The notes under the pieces were generated by a model. It was given only the letters and a program-made list of their open reading frames with translations, did no database searches and had not been told where the DNA came from. Positions 1 to 7,528 of a stretch of DNA of 11,734 nt are shown here, in pieces. Every line of letters starts with the position of its first letter. The stretch's first letter is position 1. Origin of the DNA: an uncultured Flavobacteriales bacterium (GTDB lineage: Bacteria > Bacteroidota > Bacteroidia > Flavobacteriales_D > Parvicellaceae); NCBI GenBank assembly GCA_938084875.1, contig CALKFX010000066.1, positions 1-11,734 on the forward strand, read 5' to 3'. Position numbers and translations under genes: made by a program.

Positions 1-2
1 TT

Positions 3-140
3 CCTAAAAGATTAGATGATATTTCTAATTCAATTATAAATTCTGCTGATCTTATTCTTAATTTTGAAGTAAAATCTTCTGGAACACCTTCTGAAATAGT
101 AAAAATCAATAACGGTAAAATTGAATATCTCCGAAAATAA
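3..140 (+). CDS. tsaC: Threonylcarbamoyl-AMP synthase (Sua5/YrdC/TsaC family), C-terminal end, partial
   Basis: Only the last 45 codons are inside the window; the frame enters at base 3 and stops with TAA at 138-140. The tail reads as the end of a YrdC-like domain: a segment similar to 'SSGTPSEIVKI' followed by a short basic end 'IEYLRK'. This matches the family's C-terminal pattern of S-G-x-P-S-T-V-V followed by 'ILREG'. Family knowledge: the enzyme makes threonylcarbamoyl-AMP from threonine, bicarbonate and ATP for t6A37 modification of ANN-decoding tRNAs in the cytoplasm. The next gene, a CCA-adding enzyme, begins inside this one (20-nt overlap), which fits a tRNA-maturation operon. The call rests on a short tail plus context, so it is good but not certain. 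Confidence 0.72.
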   Translation, partial: PKRLDDISNSIINSADLILNFEVKSSGTPSEIVKINNGKIEYLRK

Positions 141-1551
141 ATACAATAATCTTTTAGGATCAGATAAAATCTTTAAAACCATTTCAAGTATTGCTGGACA
201 AATTGACCAAAAAGTATTTGTTATTGGAGGTTATGTAAGAGATCAAATTCTTAATAGAACCACAAAGGATATTGATATAGTTACAATTGGAAGTGGAATT
301 GAGCTTGCAAAAAAGACAGCAAATGTTTTAAATAGTTTGCCTGTTAAAGTTTTTAAAAATTTTGGTACAGCTATGATCAATGTTGGAGATCTTGAAGTTC
401 AATTTGTTGGCGCTAGAAAAGAAAGTTACAGAAAAGACTCTAGAAATCCAATTGTTGAAAATGGAACGGTAGAAGAAGATCAGAACAGAAGAGATTTTAC
501 AATTAACGCGTTGGCTATCTCCTTAAACAAAGAAAATTATGGTGCATTTATTGACCCATTCAATGGAATAAAAGATTTGAAAGAAAAGAGACTAAAAACT
601 CCTCTAGATCCAAATATCACATTTTCAGATGATCCATTAAGAATGATGAGAGCAATTAGATTTTCTTCCCAATTAGATTTTAGAATTGAAAATAAAACAT
701 TAGAAGCCATAAAAAAAAATGTAGGTAGAATAGAAATTGTTGCACAAGAAAGAATAACTGAGGAACTAAATAAAATAATATTAAGCGATCAACCTTCAAA
801 AGGATTTAAACTTTTAGAAGAAACTGGATTGTTGAAATTTATTTTTTCTGAATTTCAGTTATTAAAAGGTGTGGAAATAAAAGATGGAAAAAGCCATAAG
901 GATAATTTTTACCATACATTAAAAGTTCTTGACAATATACTGCCTCATAGTAAAGGAAATTTGTGGCTCAGATGGGCAGCTTTACTTCACGATATAGCAA
1001 AACCAAACACGAAAAGATTTAATGCTAAACAAGGTTGGACATTTCATGGTCATGAAGACAAAGGAGCGAGAATGGTACCTTCGATATTTAGAAAATTAAA
1101 ACTTCCTTTAGACACGCCTATGAAGTATGTCCAAAAATTAGTTTTGTTGCATTTGAGGCCAATTTCATTAACCAACAAAAGTATAACAGATTCTGCCCTT
1201 AGAAGATTATTATTTGAAGCTGGAGACGATTTAGAGGACTTAATGACATTATGTCAATCAGATATTACTTCAAAAAATAGGGAGAAAAAAATTAAATACA
1301 TCAAGAGGTTTGAGGATGTTAAAATTAAACTTAGAGATTTAGAAGACAGAGATAAAATAAAAAATTGGCAACCTCCAATAGATGGAAAAGAGATTATGGA
1401 AACTTTTAACATTAAACCTTGCAAGGAAGTTGGTATTCTTAAAGAATCTATAAAAAATGCTATTTTAGATGGAATTATTAAAAATAGCTATCAAGAAGCA
1501 TACGACTATTTACTTGTTAAGGCTAAAGAAATTGGAATAATTGAAAAATAA
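121..1551 (+). CDS. cca: CCA tRNA nucleotidyltransferase (class II, with HD domain)
   Basis: 476 aa, the usual length of the Bacteroidota enzyme. It adds or repairs the 3' CCA end of tRNAs in the cytoplasm using CTP and ATP. The polymerase-beta-like head domain shows GGYVRD (36-41), the metal-binding D50-x-D52 in 'KDIDIVT', and RRDFTINA (123-130), the region that follows the catalytic core. DPLRMMRAIRF (171-181) marks the neck helix typical of class II enzymes. The C-terminal half carries an HD phosphohydrolase-type domain: H265, H290-D291 in 'LLHDIAKP', then H309 and H311 in 'FHGHE'. The start is TTG at 121: the next in-frame ATG is at residue 85, beyond GGYVRD, and the TTG gives an N-terminus of the expected length. 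It overlaps the upstream tsaC-like gene by 20 nt and the downstream gene by 11 nt, suggesting translational coupling. No obvious Shine-Dalgarno sequence is seen. Confidence 0.95.
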   Translation: MNISENKYNNLLGSDKIFKTISSIAGQIDQKVFVIGGYVRDQILNRTTKDIDIVTIGSGIELAKKTANVLNSLPVKVFKNFGTAMINVGDLEVQFVGARKESYRKDSRNPIVENGTVEEDQNRRDFTINALAISLNKENYGAFIDPFNGIKDLKEKRLKTPLDPNITFSDDPLRMMRAIRFSSQLDFRIENKTLEAIKKNVGRIEIVAQERITEELNKIILSDQPSKGFKLLEETGLLKFIFSEFQLLKGVEIKDGKSHKDNFYHTLKVLDNILPHSKGNLWLRWAALLHDIAKPNTKRFNAKQGWTFHGHEDKGARMVPSIFRKLKLPLDTPMKYVQKLVLLHLRPISLTNKSITDSALRRLLFEAGDDLEDLMTLCQSDITSKNREKKIKYIKRFEDVKIKLRDLEDRDKIKNWQPPIDGKEIMETFNIKPCKEVGILKESIKNAILDGIIKNSYQEAYDYLLVKAKEIGIIEK

Positions 1552-2071
1552 CTCATTAGATATAAGAATAGTAGCAGATACTCAACAGGATATATTTGCA
1601 GACTTAAGAATTCATAAAGAAAATAATTTCTTGACAATACATGATTTTTTAGTAGAAAATTTTCATCTAGACAAATTAGAAATGTCTTCTTTTTTCTACA
1701 GTAACGACGATTGGGACAAAGGAGAAGAAATAACTTTAATGAATATGAACATTGGAGATGATCAAACGGTTAAATTCATGGAATCTATTACCATAAATGA
1801 AGTATTCCAAGAAAAGAAATTTAAATTCTTATATGTAAATGACTTTCTTAATATGAACATATTTTATGTTGAGATATTGAAAGAAAGTGATTTAGAGGTC
1901 AACGAAAGCTTAAAGTTACTTCATAAATTGGGTGAATATGAAGCTAAAAAAAGTGAGGTTATACTTAATACGGAAGAAGAAAACAAACTTTCCGAAATTG
2001 AAGACATACTAAATGAACCTGAAGAAGATGATTTTGGTGGTTTTGAAGAACTAGACCAAAATTTATACTAA
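1541..2071 (+). CDS. pRiA4b ORF-3-like / 'IS1096 passenger TnpR' family protein, function unknown
   Basis: 176 aa, cytoplasmic, no signal peptide or membrane segment. It resembles the PF07929 (plasmid pRiA4b ORF-3-like) proteins of Bacteroidota. The clues are an N-terminal strand 'IRIVADTQQDIFADLRI', a central 'EMSSFFYSNDDWDKGEEI' block (47-64; family pattern M-A-S-F-Y-x-S-D-x-W-x-x-G-x-E-I), and 'FLYVNDFLNMNIFYVEI' (96-112; family pattern L-x-Y-x-Y-D-F-x-x-x-W-x-F-x-V-E). The last 25 residues are strongly acidic. The start is TTG at 1541, inside the 3' end of cca; it places the conserved first strand right after a short leader, and the first in-frame ATG lies too far inside. Despite the database name, nothing here looks like a transposon: no transposase, no inverted repeats. 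The molecular role is unknown; the cca overlap suggests co-expression with tRNA-maturation genes. Confidence 0.82.
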   Translation: MKNNSLDIRIVADTQQDIFADLRIHKENNFLTIHDFLVENFHLDKLEMSSFFYSNDDWDKGEEITLMNMNIGDDQTVKFMESITINEVFQEKKFKFLYVNDFLNMNIFYVEILKESDLEVNESLKLLHKLGEYEAKKSEVILNTEEENKLSEIEDILNEPEEDDFGGFEELDQNLY

Positions 2072-2072
2072 A

Positions 2073-4142
2073 TCACAAAAGACCTTTATTCTTCCTTAAA
2101 ATCCATTCAATAAAAGGAATTATTAAGAGCAAAAGAAGCCATTTATAGTTAATTAAATCTTGCTGCTTTTGTTCAATATGAGTCTTGATTTTTAAATTAT
2201 TATCTTTCTTTAAAATATCCACTAGGTTTTTAATTTCTGAAAACTGATAACTTCCTCCATTTTGATTAAGTAATGCTAATTTTTTTGGTTTAGCGACAGT
2301 ATTTAACTTTTCAATATTTGAAGGGATAATTGAAAATTTACCATCTGTTTTAAGAATTTCATCTTTGTTATTTAGAATTATTTTATAGGTGTAATCTCCA
2401 ATAGGAAGTCCATTAAGCTTTAAATCGTAAAAATTATCTCTGGATATCAAATTTTTGAAATTTTCTTTACCGGAAGAATCTTGGTAAGAAAACACAATAT
2501 CTGCTCCAGATTCAACTTCCATTAACTCATTGTAATACTCTGAGTATATATAAAGAGATTTATTTTCGAAACTATTCTTTGGTACTATAGAATTTAATCT
2601 AGATTTTTTATCTGTTTTTTTTAAATATTGAACGATTTTCCTTATTAGATCTTTAAATATATAGGCATTGTTATTAATCCTATATTCTGCCATTTTCCAT
2701 CTCCATATACCTTCGCCAATTATCACTCCATGTTTGGTATTTCTACTATTGAAAAAATAAATTAATGGATAAGGCATTTTTAAATTGTTTACCGATTGAT
2801 AAAGTAAAATATTTGCACTAGAAACTAGATTATAATCTATCGAAAATGGCACAGAAAGAGGAGGATATTCAGAAATTATGTTTTGCCATTTTTCTCCAAA
2901 TGCAAAAGACTTAAAATCTTGATTTAAATGGGCTCTTACTTCGTTAGTCCCTTTAAATTTATTTTGTTTAAGTCCTAAAAGTATATTATCAGCAGTCTTT
3001 GATATTATTTCTGATCCGGAAATAATTAACGATGGTATTTCCATCTTTCTACTTTTCTCAATAATTTTCATTAAAACATCACTACTGGTTGGCTTATAAA
3101 AAATCAACAAATCGAAGTCGCTAATTTTCCCATTGAAATCATCGATTTGAAAGGTAGTTACTTTGGATTTCAATTGGTCTTCTAATGACCAATTAAGAGC
3201 TGCAATATCTGGATGTGAACCGGAGCTTAATATCAATATCTTTTGAGAATAATCAATTACTTCAATTGAGGTTTTTTTAGAATTATTCAATAAATTTTTA
3301 TCTATTTTTTCGGAAATAATCACTACTTTATATTCCATAATTCCTCTTTCATTTGCTTTGTCTATAAAAGTTACTTTATTGATTCCTTTATTAAAGGTTT
3401 TAAACTTTTTTTCTTGTACAATTTCTTTACCATAAAACAATTGAACCTTAACATTGTTAAAAGAATTATTCGCAGCCAGGATTACTTCTATAGGAAAATC
3501 ATTTCCCAACAAAGCATACTTATTATTTTTGATAGATTTAATATTTATATCGTCGTATTGTATGGTATCTCCAAGTAGAATTGTATTGACAGAAATTGAA
3601 GGAGAAATTGATAAATATGGTAAATCTTTTCCCCTATTTACTATTCCATCTGATGCGATTACTAAATCTGTTAAGTTAGTTCCGTGGTATTTTAAATTTA
3701 TATAACTATATAGTTGATCAAAATTAGTAGCATTATCTTCAAAGGAAAAAGGTGTGTCTTTTAAGATTTTTTGCCCAAAAACACATGTTCTTAAATCATA
3801 AAACTCTTTTAATTCTTCCAATTGACTTTTAACTGAATCTTCATAATGATTCTCAAAAAAAATTGAATCTTCATTGGATAAAATACTTCTTGAATTATCT
3901 TGAGCAAATAAAAGAATAGGTTTTTCTTCTACTAACTCTGATTTTAAAATCTTAGGTCTTAAAAGAAAAATACTTAATAAAATAAAGGTAACCCACCTTA
4001 AAATAAATAAGATTAAAATAGTTTTTGAGGATAAATAATTCTGTTTTCTTTCTTTATTGTAGAGTAAAAAAGTTAGGGCAAATCCAATTGCAACAGAAAT
4101 AAAAAAAACATAAATGGGGGAATCAAAAATTATTGTACTCAA
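2073..4142 (-). CDS. Membrane-anchored VWA-domain protein (Bacteroidota-specific, function unknown)
   Basis: 689 aa. Two N-terminal transmembrane segments (about 10-28 and 41-61) are followed by a VWA-like domain with a plausible MIDAS metal site: D82-x-S84-x-S86 ('DNSRS'), T155 in 'HGTNLTD', and D165 in 'ASDGIVNRG'. A long middle section has beta-sandwich character, and from about 300 ('QKILILSSGSHPDIAALNW') there is a GATase1-like Rossmann fold, as in related Bacteroidota proteins. A last hydrophobic segment (about 667-682) ends in a short basic tail. Most of the protein is therefore expected in the periplasm between membrane anchors; partners are unknown. The start is TTG at 4142-4140, directly after an in-frame TAG, and the first internal Met is at residue 270, so no ATG alternative is credible. 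It lies 10 nt downstream of fabG, probably co-transcribed, and converges on the upstream-strand gene with only 1 nt between stops. Confidence 0.85.
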   Translation of the reverse strand: MSTIIFDSPIYVFFISVAIGFALTFLLYNKERKQNYLSSKTILILFILRWVTFILLSIFLLRPKILKSELVEEKPILLFAQDNSRSILSNEDSIFFENHYEDSVKSQLEELKEFYDLRTCVFGQKILKDTPFSFEDNATNFDQLYSYINLKYHGTNLTDLVIASDGIVNRGKDLPYLSISPSISVNTILLGDTIQYDDINIKSIKNNKYALLGNDFPIEVILAANNSFNNVKVQLFYGKEIVQEKKFKTFNKGINKVTFIDKANERGIMEYKVVIISEKIDKNLLNNSKKTSIEVIDYSQKILILSSGSHPDIAALNWSLEDQLKSKVTTFQIDDFNGKISDFDLLIFYKPTSSDVLMKIIEKSRKMEIPSLIISGSEIISKTADNILLGLKQNKFKGTNEVRAHLNQDFKSFAFGEKWQNIISEYPPLSVPFSIDYNLVSSANILLYQSVNNLKMPYPLIYFFNSRNTKHGVIIGEGIWRWKMAEYRINNNAYIFKDLIRKIVQYLKKTDKKSRLNSIVPKNSFENKSLYIYSEYYNELMEVESGADIVFSYQDSSGKENFKNLISRDNFYDLKLNGLPIGDYTYKIILNNKDEILKTDGKFSIIPSNIEKLNTVAKPKKLALLNQNGGSYQFSEIKNLVDILKKDNNLKIKTHIEQKQQDLINYKWLLLLLIIPFIEWILRKNKGLL

Positions 4143-4152
4143 CTATAGTAAG

Positions 4153-4899
4153 TTAGGTTAACATGCCTCCATCAACATTCAAAGTCTGACCAGTTATATA
4201 AGCACTTAAATCACTTGCCAAGAAAACACAAGCATTTGCAATATCTTCTGGTGCACCCCCTCTTTTAAGTGGAATTGCATTTCTCCATACATCTACAGTC
4301 TTCTCATCTAACTTTGCAGTCATTTCAGTTTCAATAAAACCTGGTGCAATTACGTTACTTCTAATGTTTCTTGATCCTAACTCGAGAGCAATTGATTTGG
4401 AAAATCCAATAATTCCAGCTTTAGAAGCAGCATAATTTGATTGCCCAGCATTTCCTTTCACTCCAACAACAGAACTCATATTAATAATAGAACCTTTTCG
4501 CTGTTTGAGCATTGTTCTTTGGACAGCTTTGGTCATATTAAAAACAGACTTTAGATTCACTTCGATAACTTTATCAAAATCTTCTTCACCCATTCTCATT
4601 AATAAATTATCCTTAGTAATTCCAGCATTATTTACAAGAACATCTATAGAACCAAAATCTTTTAGTACATTTTCAACCAAATCTTGTGATTCTTTATGGT
4701 CAGCAGCATTGCTTTGATAACTTTTCACTTTAACTCCGTAATTAGTTAACTCTTTTTGCAAAGAATTAGCAGATTCTACAGAAGAACTATATGTAAAAGC
4801 AACATTTGCACCATGCTGGGCAAAAACTAAAGCTATGCCTTTACCAATTCCTCTACTTCCCCCTGTAATAATTGCTGTTTTACCTTCTAATAATTTCAT
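4153..4899 (-). CDS. fabG: 3-oxoacyl-[acyl-carrier-protein] reductase
   Basis: 248 aa, the normal length of FabG, a cytoplasmic short-chain dehydrogenase that reduces 3-oxoacyl-ACP to 3-hydroxyacyl-ACP with NADPH in each round of type II fatty acid elongation. Visible signatures are the nucleotide-binding TGGSRGIG (12-19), NNAG (90-93), and the catalytic tetrad N115, S143, Y156 and K160 ('SSVVG' and 'YAASK'), with the exact 13-residue Ser-Tyr spacing of E. coli FabG. The segment 'GQSNYAASKAGIIGFSKS' and the C-terminal 'YITGQTLNVDGGM' are FabG hallmarks rather than those of a general SDR. It starts at ATG (4899-4897), 20 nt after an exact TAnnTTTG promoter element, implying a short leader of about 10-15 nt. 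It is the first gene of a leftward unit with the VWA membrane protein. A paralogous SDR is possible but less likely. Confidence 0.93.
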   Translation of the reverse strand: MKLLEGKTAIITGGSRGIGKGIALVFAQHGANVAFTYSSSVESANSLQKELTNYGVKVKSYQSNAADHKESQDLVENVLKDFGSIDVLVNNAGITKDNLLMRMGEEDFDKVIEVNLKSVFNMTKAVQRTMLKQRKGSIINMSSVVGVKGNAGQSNYAASKAGIIGFSKSIALELGSRNIRSNVIAPGFIETEMTAKLDEKTVDVWRNAIPLKRGGAPEDIANACVFLASDLSAYITGQTLNVDGGMLT

Positions 4900-4918
4900 T
4901 TTTTTAATTCTGTTTATT

Positions 4919-4947
4919 CAAATATACACAATCTAATTTCTCACAAA
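4919..4947 (-). promoter_or_regulatory. Bacteroidota-type sigma promoter for fabG
   Basis: Read on the minus strand, TTTG (4947-4944) and TATATTTG (4926-4919) are separated by 17 nt. The second is an exact match to the TAnnTTTG -7 consensus of Bacteroidota primary sigma factor promoters, and the spacing fits the 17-23 nt range known in flavobacteria. Transcription would begin around 4910-4915, about 10-15 nt before the fabG ATG at 4899. The motif match is seen directly; promoter activity is inferred. Confidence 0.72.
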
Positions 4948-5006
4948 TAAGGTATTTAAGATTTATATTATTTTTATTCTAATTGTAACAATCATATTTT
5001 TTTTTA

Positions 5007-5019
5007 TGTAGAATCTACA
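5007..5019. promoter_or_regulatory. 13-nt palindrome TGTAGA-A-TCTACA, possible operator
   Basis: A perfect inverted repeat with 6-nt arms and a 1-nt centre lies in the middle of the 199-nt divergent region, upstream of both the fabG promoter and the E1 promoter. Its left half TGTAGAA occurs again at 5077-5083, inside a second short palindrome. A dimeric regulator site is possible. The loop is too short for an RNA hairpin and no U-tract follows, so it is not a terminator. No regulator gene is nearby, and an AT-rich spacer can produce such a match by chance. Confidence 0.35.
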
Positions 5020-5070
5020 CTAATAAAATCATTAATTTAATATGCAACTTTTTTAATTGTTTAATAGTGT

Positions 5071-5078
5071 TATTTTTG
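5071..5078 (+). promoter_or_regulatory. Candidate -7 element (TATTTTTG) for the E1 operon
   Basis: TATTTTTG matches the TAnnTTTG -7 consensus of Bacteroidota exactly and sits 20 nt before the ATG at 5099, the same geometry as the fabG promoter on the other strand. The expected -33 TTG/TTTG is not present; only a T-rich stretch (5049-5054) lies at the right distance, so this promoter may be weaker or need an activator. Its position supports ATG 5099 over an upstream TTG at 5057, which would lie before the predicted transcription start. Confidence 0.5.
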
Positions 5079-5098
5079 TAGAAATTCTAAAAATCTTA

Positions 5099-7528
5099 AT
5101 GTCAAATAATACTACCATTAACAGTATAGATTTAAATAAAGAACAGTTTATTAGTCAAGTCCTAAACGACTATCGGGTGATTTGTATGAGTAGAGAAGCC
5201 TCTTTACTTGGAAGAAAAGAAGTTCTTACTGGAAAGGCAAAATTTGGAATTTTTGGAGATGGTAAAGAATTAGCACAACTTGTAATGTCCAAATTCTTCA
5301 ACAAAGGAGATTTTAGATCTGGTTACTACAGAGATCAAACATTCATGATGGCAATTGGAGAGCTTAGTGTTCAGGAATTTTTTGCTGGACTTTATGCACA
5401 TACAGATTTGGAAAAAGAACCCAATTCAGCTGGCAGGCAAATGGGTGGACATTTTTCTACAAGATCAGTTGATAAAGATGGAAATTGGCTTAATTTATTA
5501 GACAAAAAAAATACTTCTTCTGATATTTCTTGCACTGGTGCACAAATGCCTCGTCTTGTAGGATTAGGATTGGCTTCTAAGATTTACAGACAAAATAAAG
5601 AACTAAAGGATTTTAAAAAATTTTCTAATAACGGAAATGAAGTTGCCTTCGGGACCATAGGAGACGCTAGTACTTCTGAAGGGGTGTTTTGGGAATCCAT
5701 TAATGCAGCATGTGTCTTAGAAATCCCCTTAGTTATGTCTATTTGGGACGACGGTTATGGAATATCAGTAGAAAAAAAATACCAAACCACTAAAGAAAGT
5801 ATTTCTACAGCTTTATCTGGATTTGAAATTAAAGACCAGTCTAACGGTTTGAAAATTTTCAAATGCAAAGGATGGAATTATGCTGAACTATATAGCACCT
5901 ACCAAGAAGCTGTTAATTTTTCAAGAGAATACCATAAGCCATCTTTGGTACATGTCGAGGAAATAACCCAACCCCAAGGACATTCAACCTCCGGATCACA
6001 TGAAAGATACAAGACTAGCGAAAGATTAACCTGGGAAAAAGAATATGACTGTATAGTACAATTTAAAAAGTGGATTCTTAGCAACGAAAATGCAACTGGA
6101 AAGCCTATTTGTAGCATAGATGATTTAGAAAAAATAGAAATAGATAGTAAAAACGAAGTGAAGAAACTATCTAAGATTGCTTGGACTGAGTTTTTAAATC
6201 CAATTAAAGAAAGCTTGAATGAATGTTCTTTACATCTAAAAAATATTGCAAGTAAAAGTTTTAAAAAATCAGAAATACTTCAAATAGTAAATGACTTAGA
6301 AAAAATTAGGGAACCTATTAAAAAAGATATTTTTTCAAGTTTTAGAAATGTATTATTAATTACTAGAGGTGAGAAATCCAATGAAAAATTAGCTGCTATT
6401 CATTGGTTTAAAGCTCAACAAAAGTCTGAGTTTGACAATTACAATTCTAATTTATTTACTGAAACCAATTATTCTGCTCTAAAAGTCAATCAAGAAGATG
6501 TAAAATTTTCTAAAAATAAAGTAGATGGAAGGGTGATTTTGAAAAATAATTTTCAAAAACTTTTTCGCCAATTTCCTGAGCTTTTAACTTTTGGAGAAGA
6601 TACCGGTATTATTGGCGGAGTTAACCAAGTAATGGAGGGAATGCAAGAGGAATTTGGTGAGCTTAGAGTATTTGATACTGGAATAAGAGAAACTACAATC
6701 ATAGGCCAAGGAATAGGAATGGCTTTAAGAGGACTAAGACCAATTGCAGAGATACAATATCTAGATTACCTACTCTATTGTATTCAAATTATGAGTGATG
6801 ATTTAGCAACATTGGCTTACAGAACAAAAGGAACCCAAAAGTGTCCTCTTATTGTAAGAACAAGAGGCCACAGACTTGAAGGAATATGGCATGCGGGATC
6901 TCCGCTAGGAGGAATTATTAATTTGTTAAGAGGAATTATAGTGTGTGTACCCCGAAACATGGTAAAAGCAGCTGGGTTTTACAATACATTAATAAAATCA
7001 GATGATCCAGCATTGGTTATTGAATGTTTGAATGCATACAGGATAAAAGAAAATGAACCGGCAAACTATGGAGAGTTTACAACCCCAATTGGAATTCCTG
7101 AAATTGTTTCGGAAGGAAAAGACATTACAGTAGTTAGTTATGGTTCCACTTTTAATATTTGTCAACAAGCTGTAAAAGATTTAAATAACTATAATATATC
7201 GTGTGAACTAATTGATATACAGACACTTATTCCTTTTGATGTGAATCATTTAATTAGCAAATCTTTAGAGAAAACGAATAAGATTATTTTTATAGACGAA
7301 GATGTTCCTGGTGGAGCAACTGCTTTTATGTTAGACCAAGTTATTAATAAACAAAAAGGGTATTTCCATTTAGATTCCCAACCAGTAACATTAACAGCCA
7401 AAGACCATAGACCAGCTTATGGAACTGATGGAGATTATTTCTCAAAGCCGAGCTTAAATGACATTACAGAAGCCATATACAATATAATGCATGAAAGCAA
7501 TCCCAAATTGTATCCAAGTATTTTATGA
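5099..7528 (+). CDS. Fused 2-oxoacid dehydrogenase E1 (alpha + beta), probably branched-chain/2-oxoisovalerate type
   Basis: 809 aa from ATG 5099, joining the normally separate E1 alpha and E1 beta subunits. With TPP it decarboxylates a 2-oxoacid and passes the acyl group to the lipoyl arm of an E2 partner, which is not encoded here. Alpha part: 'YYRDQTFMMAIG' (77-88), a TPP/Mg motif GDASTSEG (188-195) followed by 'WDDGYGIS', and 'GHSTSGSHERYK' (294-305), the likely phosphorylation-loop equivalent. A helical linker of roughly 150 residues follows. Beta part from about 475: 'FGEDTGIIGG' (498-507), 'RVFDTGIRETTIIGQGIGMA', 'GHRLEGIWHAGSP' (590-602) and 'DEDVPGGA'. The substrate cannot be read from sequence; pyruvate is an alternative. 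An in-frame TTG at 5057 would add 14 residues but lies before the candidate promoter, so ATG is preferred. The stop overlaps the start of the next gene (ATGA). Confidence 0.88.
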   Translation: MSNNTTINSIDLNKEQFISQVLNDYRVICMSREASLLGRKEVLTGKAKFGIFGDGKELAQLVMSKFFNKGDFRSGYYRDQTFMMAIGELSVQEFFAGLYAHTDLEKEPNSAGRQMGGHFSTRSVDKDGNWLNLLDKKNTSSDISCTGAQMPRLVGLGLASKIYRQNKELKDFKKFSNNGNEVAFGTIGDASTSEGVFWESINAACVLEIPLVMSIWDDGYGISVEKKYQTTKESISTALSGFEIKDQSNGLKIFKCKGWNYAELYSTYQEAVNFSREYHKPSLVHVEEITQPQGHSTSGSHERYKTSERLTWEKEYDCIVQFKKWILSNENATGKPICSIDDLEKIEIDSKNEVKKLSKIAWTEFLNPIKESLNECSLHLKNIASKSFKKSEILQIVNDLEKIREPIKKDIFSSFRNVLLITRGEKSNEKLAAIHWFKAQQKSEFDNYNSNLFTETNYSALKVNQEDVKFSKNKVDGRVILKNNFQKLFRQFPELLTFGEDTGIIGGVNQVMEGMQEEFGELRVFDTGIRETTIIGQGIGMALRGLRPIAEIQYLDYLLYCIQIMSDDLATLAYRTKGTQKCPLIVRTRGHRLEGIWHAGSPLGGIINLLRGIIVCVPRNMVKAAGFYNTLIKSDDPALVIECLNAYRIKENEPANYGEFTTPIGIPEIVSEGKDITVVSYGSTFNICQQAVKDLNNYNISCELIDIQTLIPFDVNHLISKSLEKTNKIIFIDEDVPGGATAFMLDQVINKQKGYFHLDSQPVTLTAKDHRPAYGTDGDYFSKPSLNDITEAIYNIMHESNPKLYPSIL

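Noticed and set aside
1541..2071. Mobile element suggested by the 'IS1096 passenger TnpR' family name.
   Set aside because: No transposase, terminal inverted repeats or target duplications; the gene is embedded by overlap in a tRNA-maturation cluster.
2083..2117. Imperfect inverted repeat CCTTTATT / AATAAAAGG near the convergent gene ends, as a possible terminator.
   Set aside because: It needs a bulge, is AT-rich with a loop of 18 nt, lies inside the VWA coding sequence and has no U-tract. Too weak to call.
3454..4717. Plus-strand open frames opposite the VWA gene and fabG, and similar antisense frames within E1 and the peptidase.
   Set aside because: They have no family resemblance and lie fully inside strongly supported genes on the other strand.
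4997..5005. Run of nine T in the divergent spacer as a terminator U-tract.
   Set aside because: No GC-containing hairpin precedes it on the plus strand, and neither flanking gene ends there.
5057..5098. In-frame TTG at 5057 as the start of the E1 gene, adding 14 residues.
   Set aside because: It lies before the candidate -7 element (5071-5078), so it would not be transcribed from that promoter; ATG 5099 gives a family-like N-terminus.
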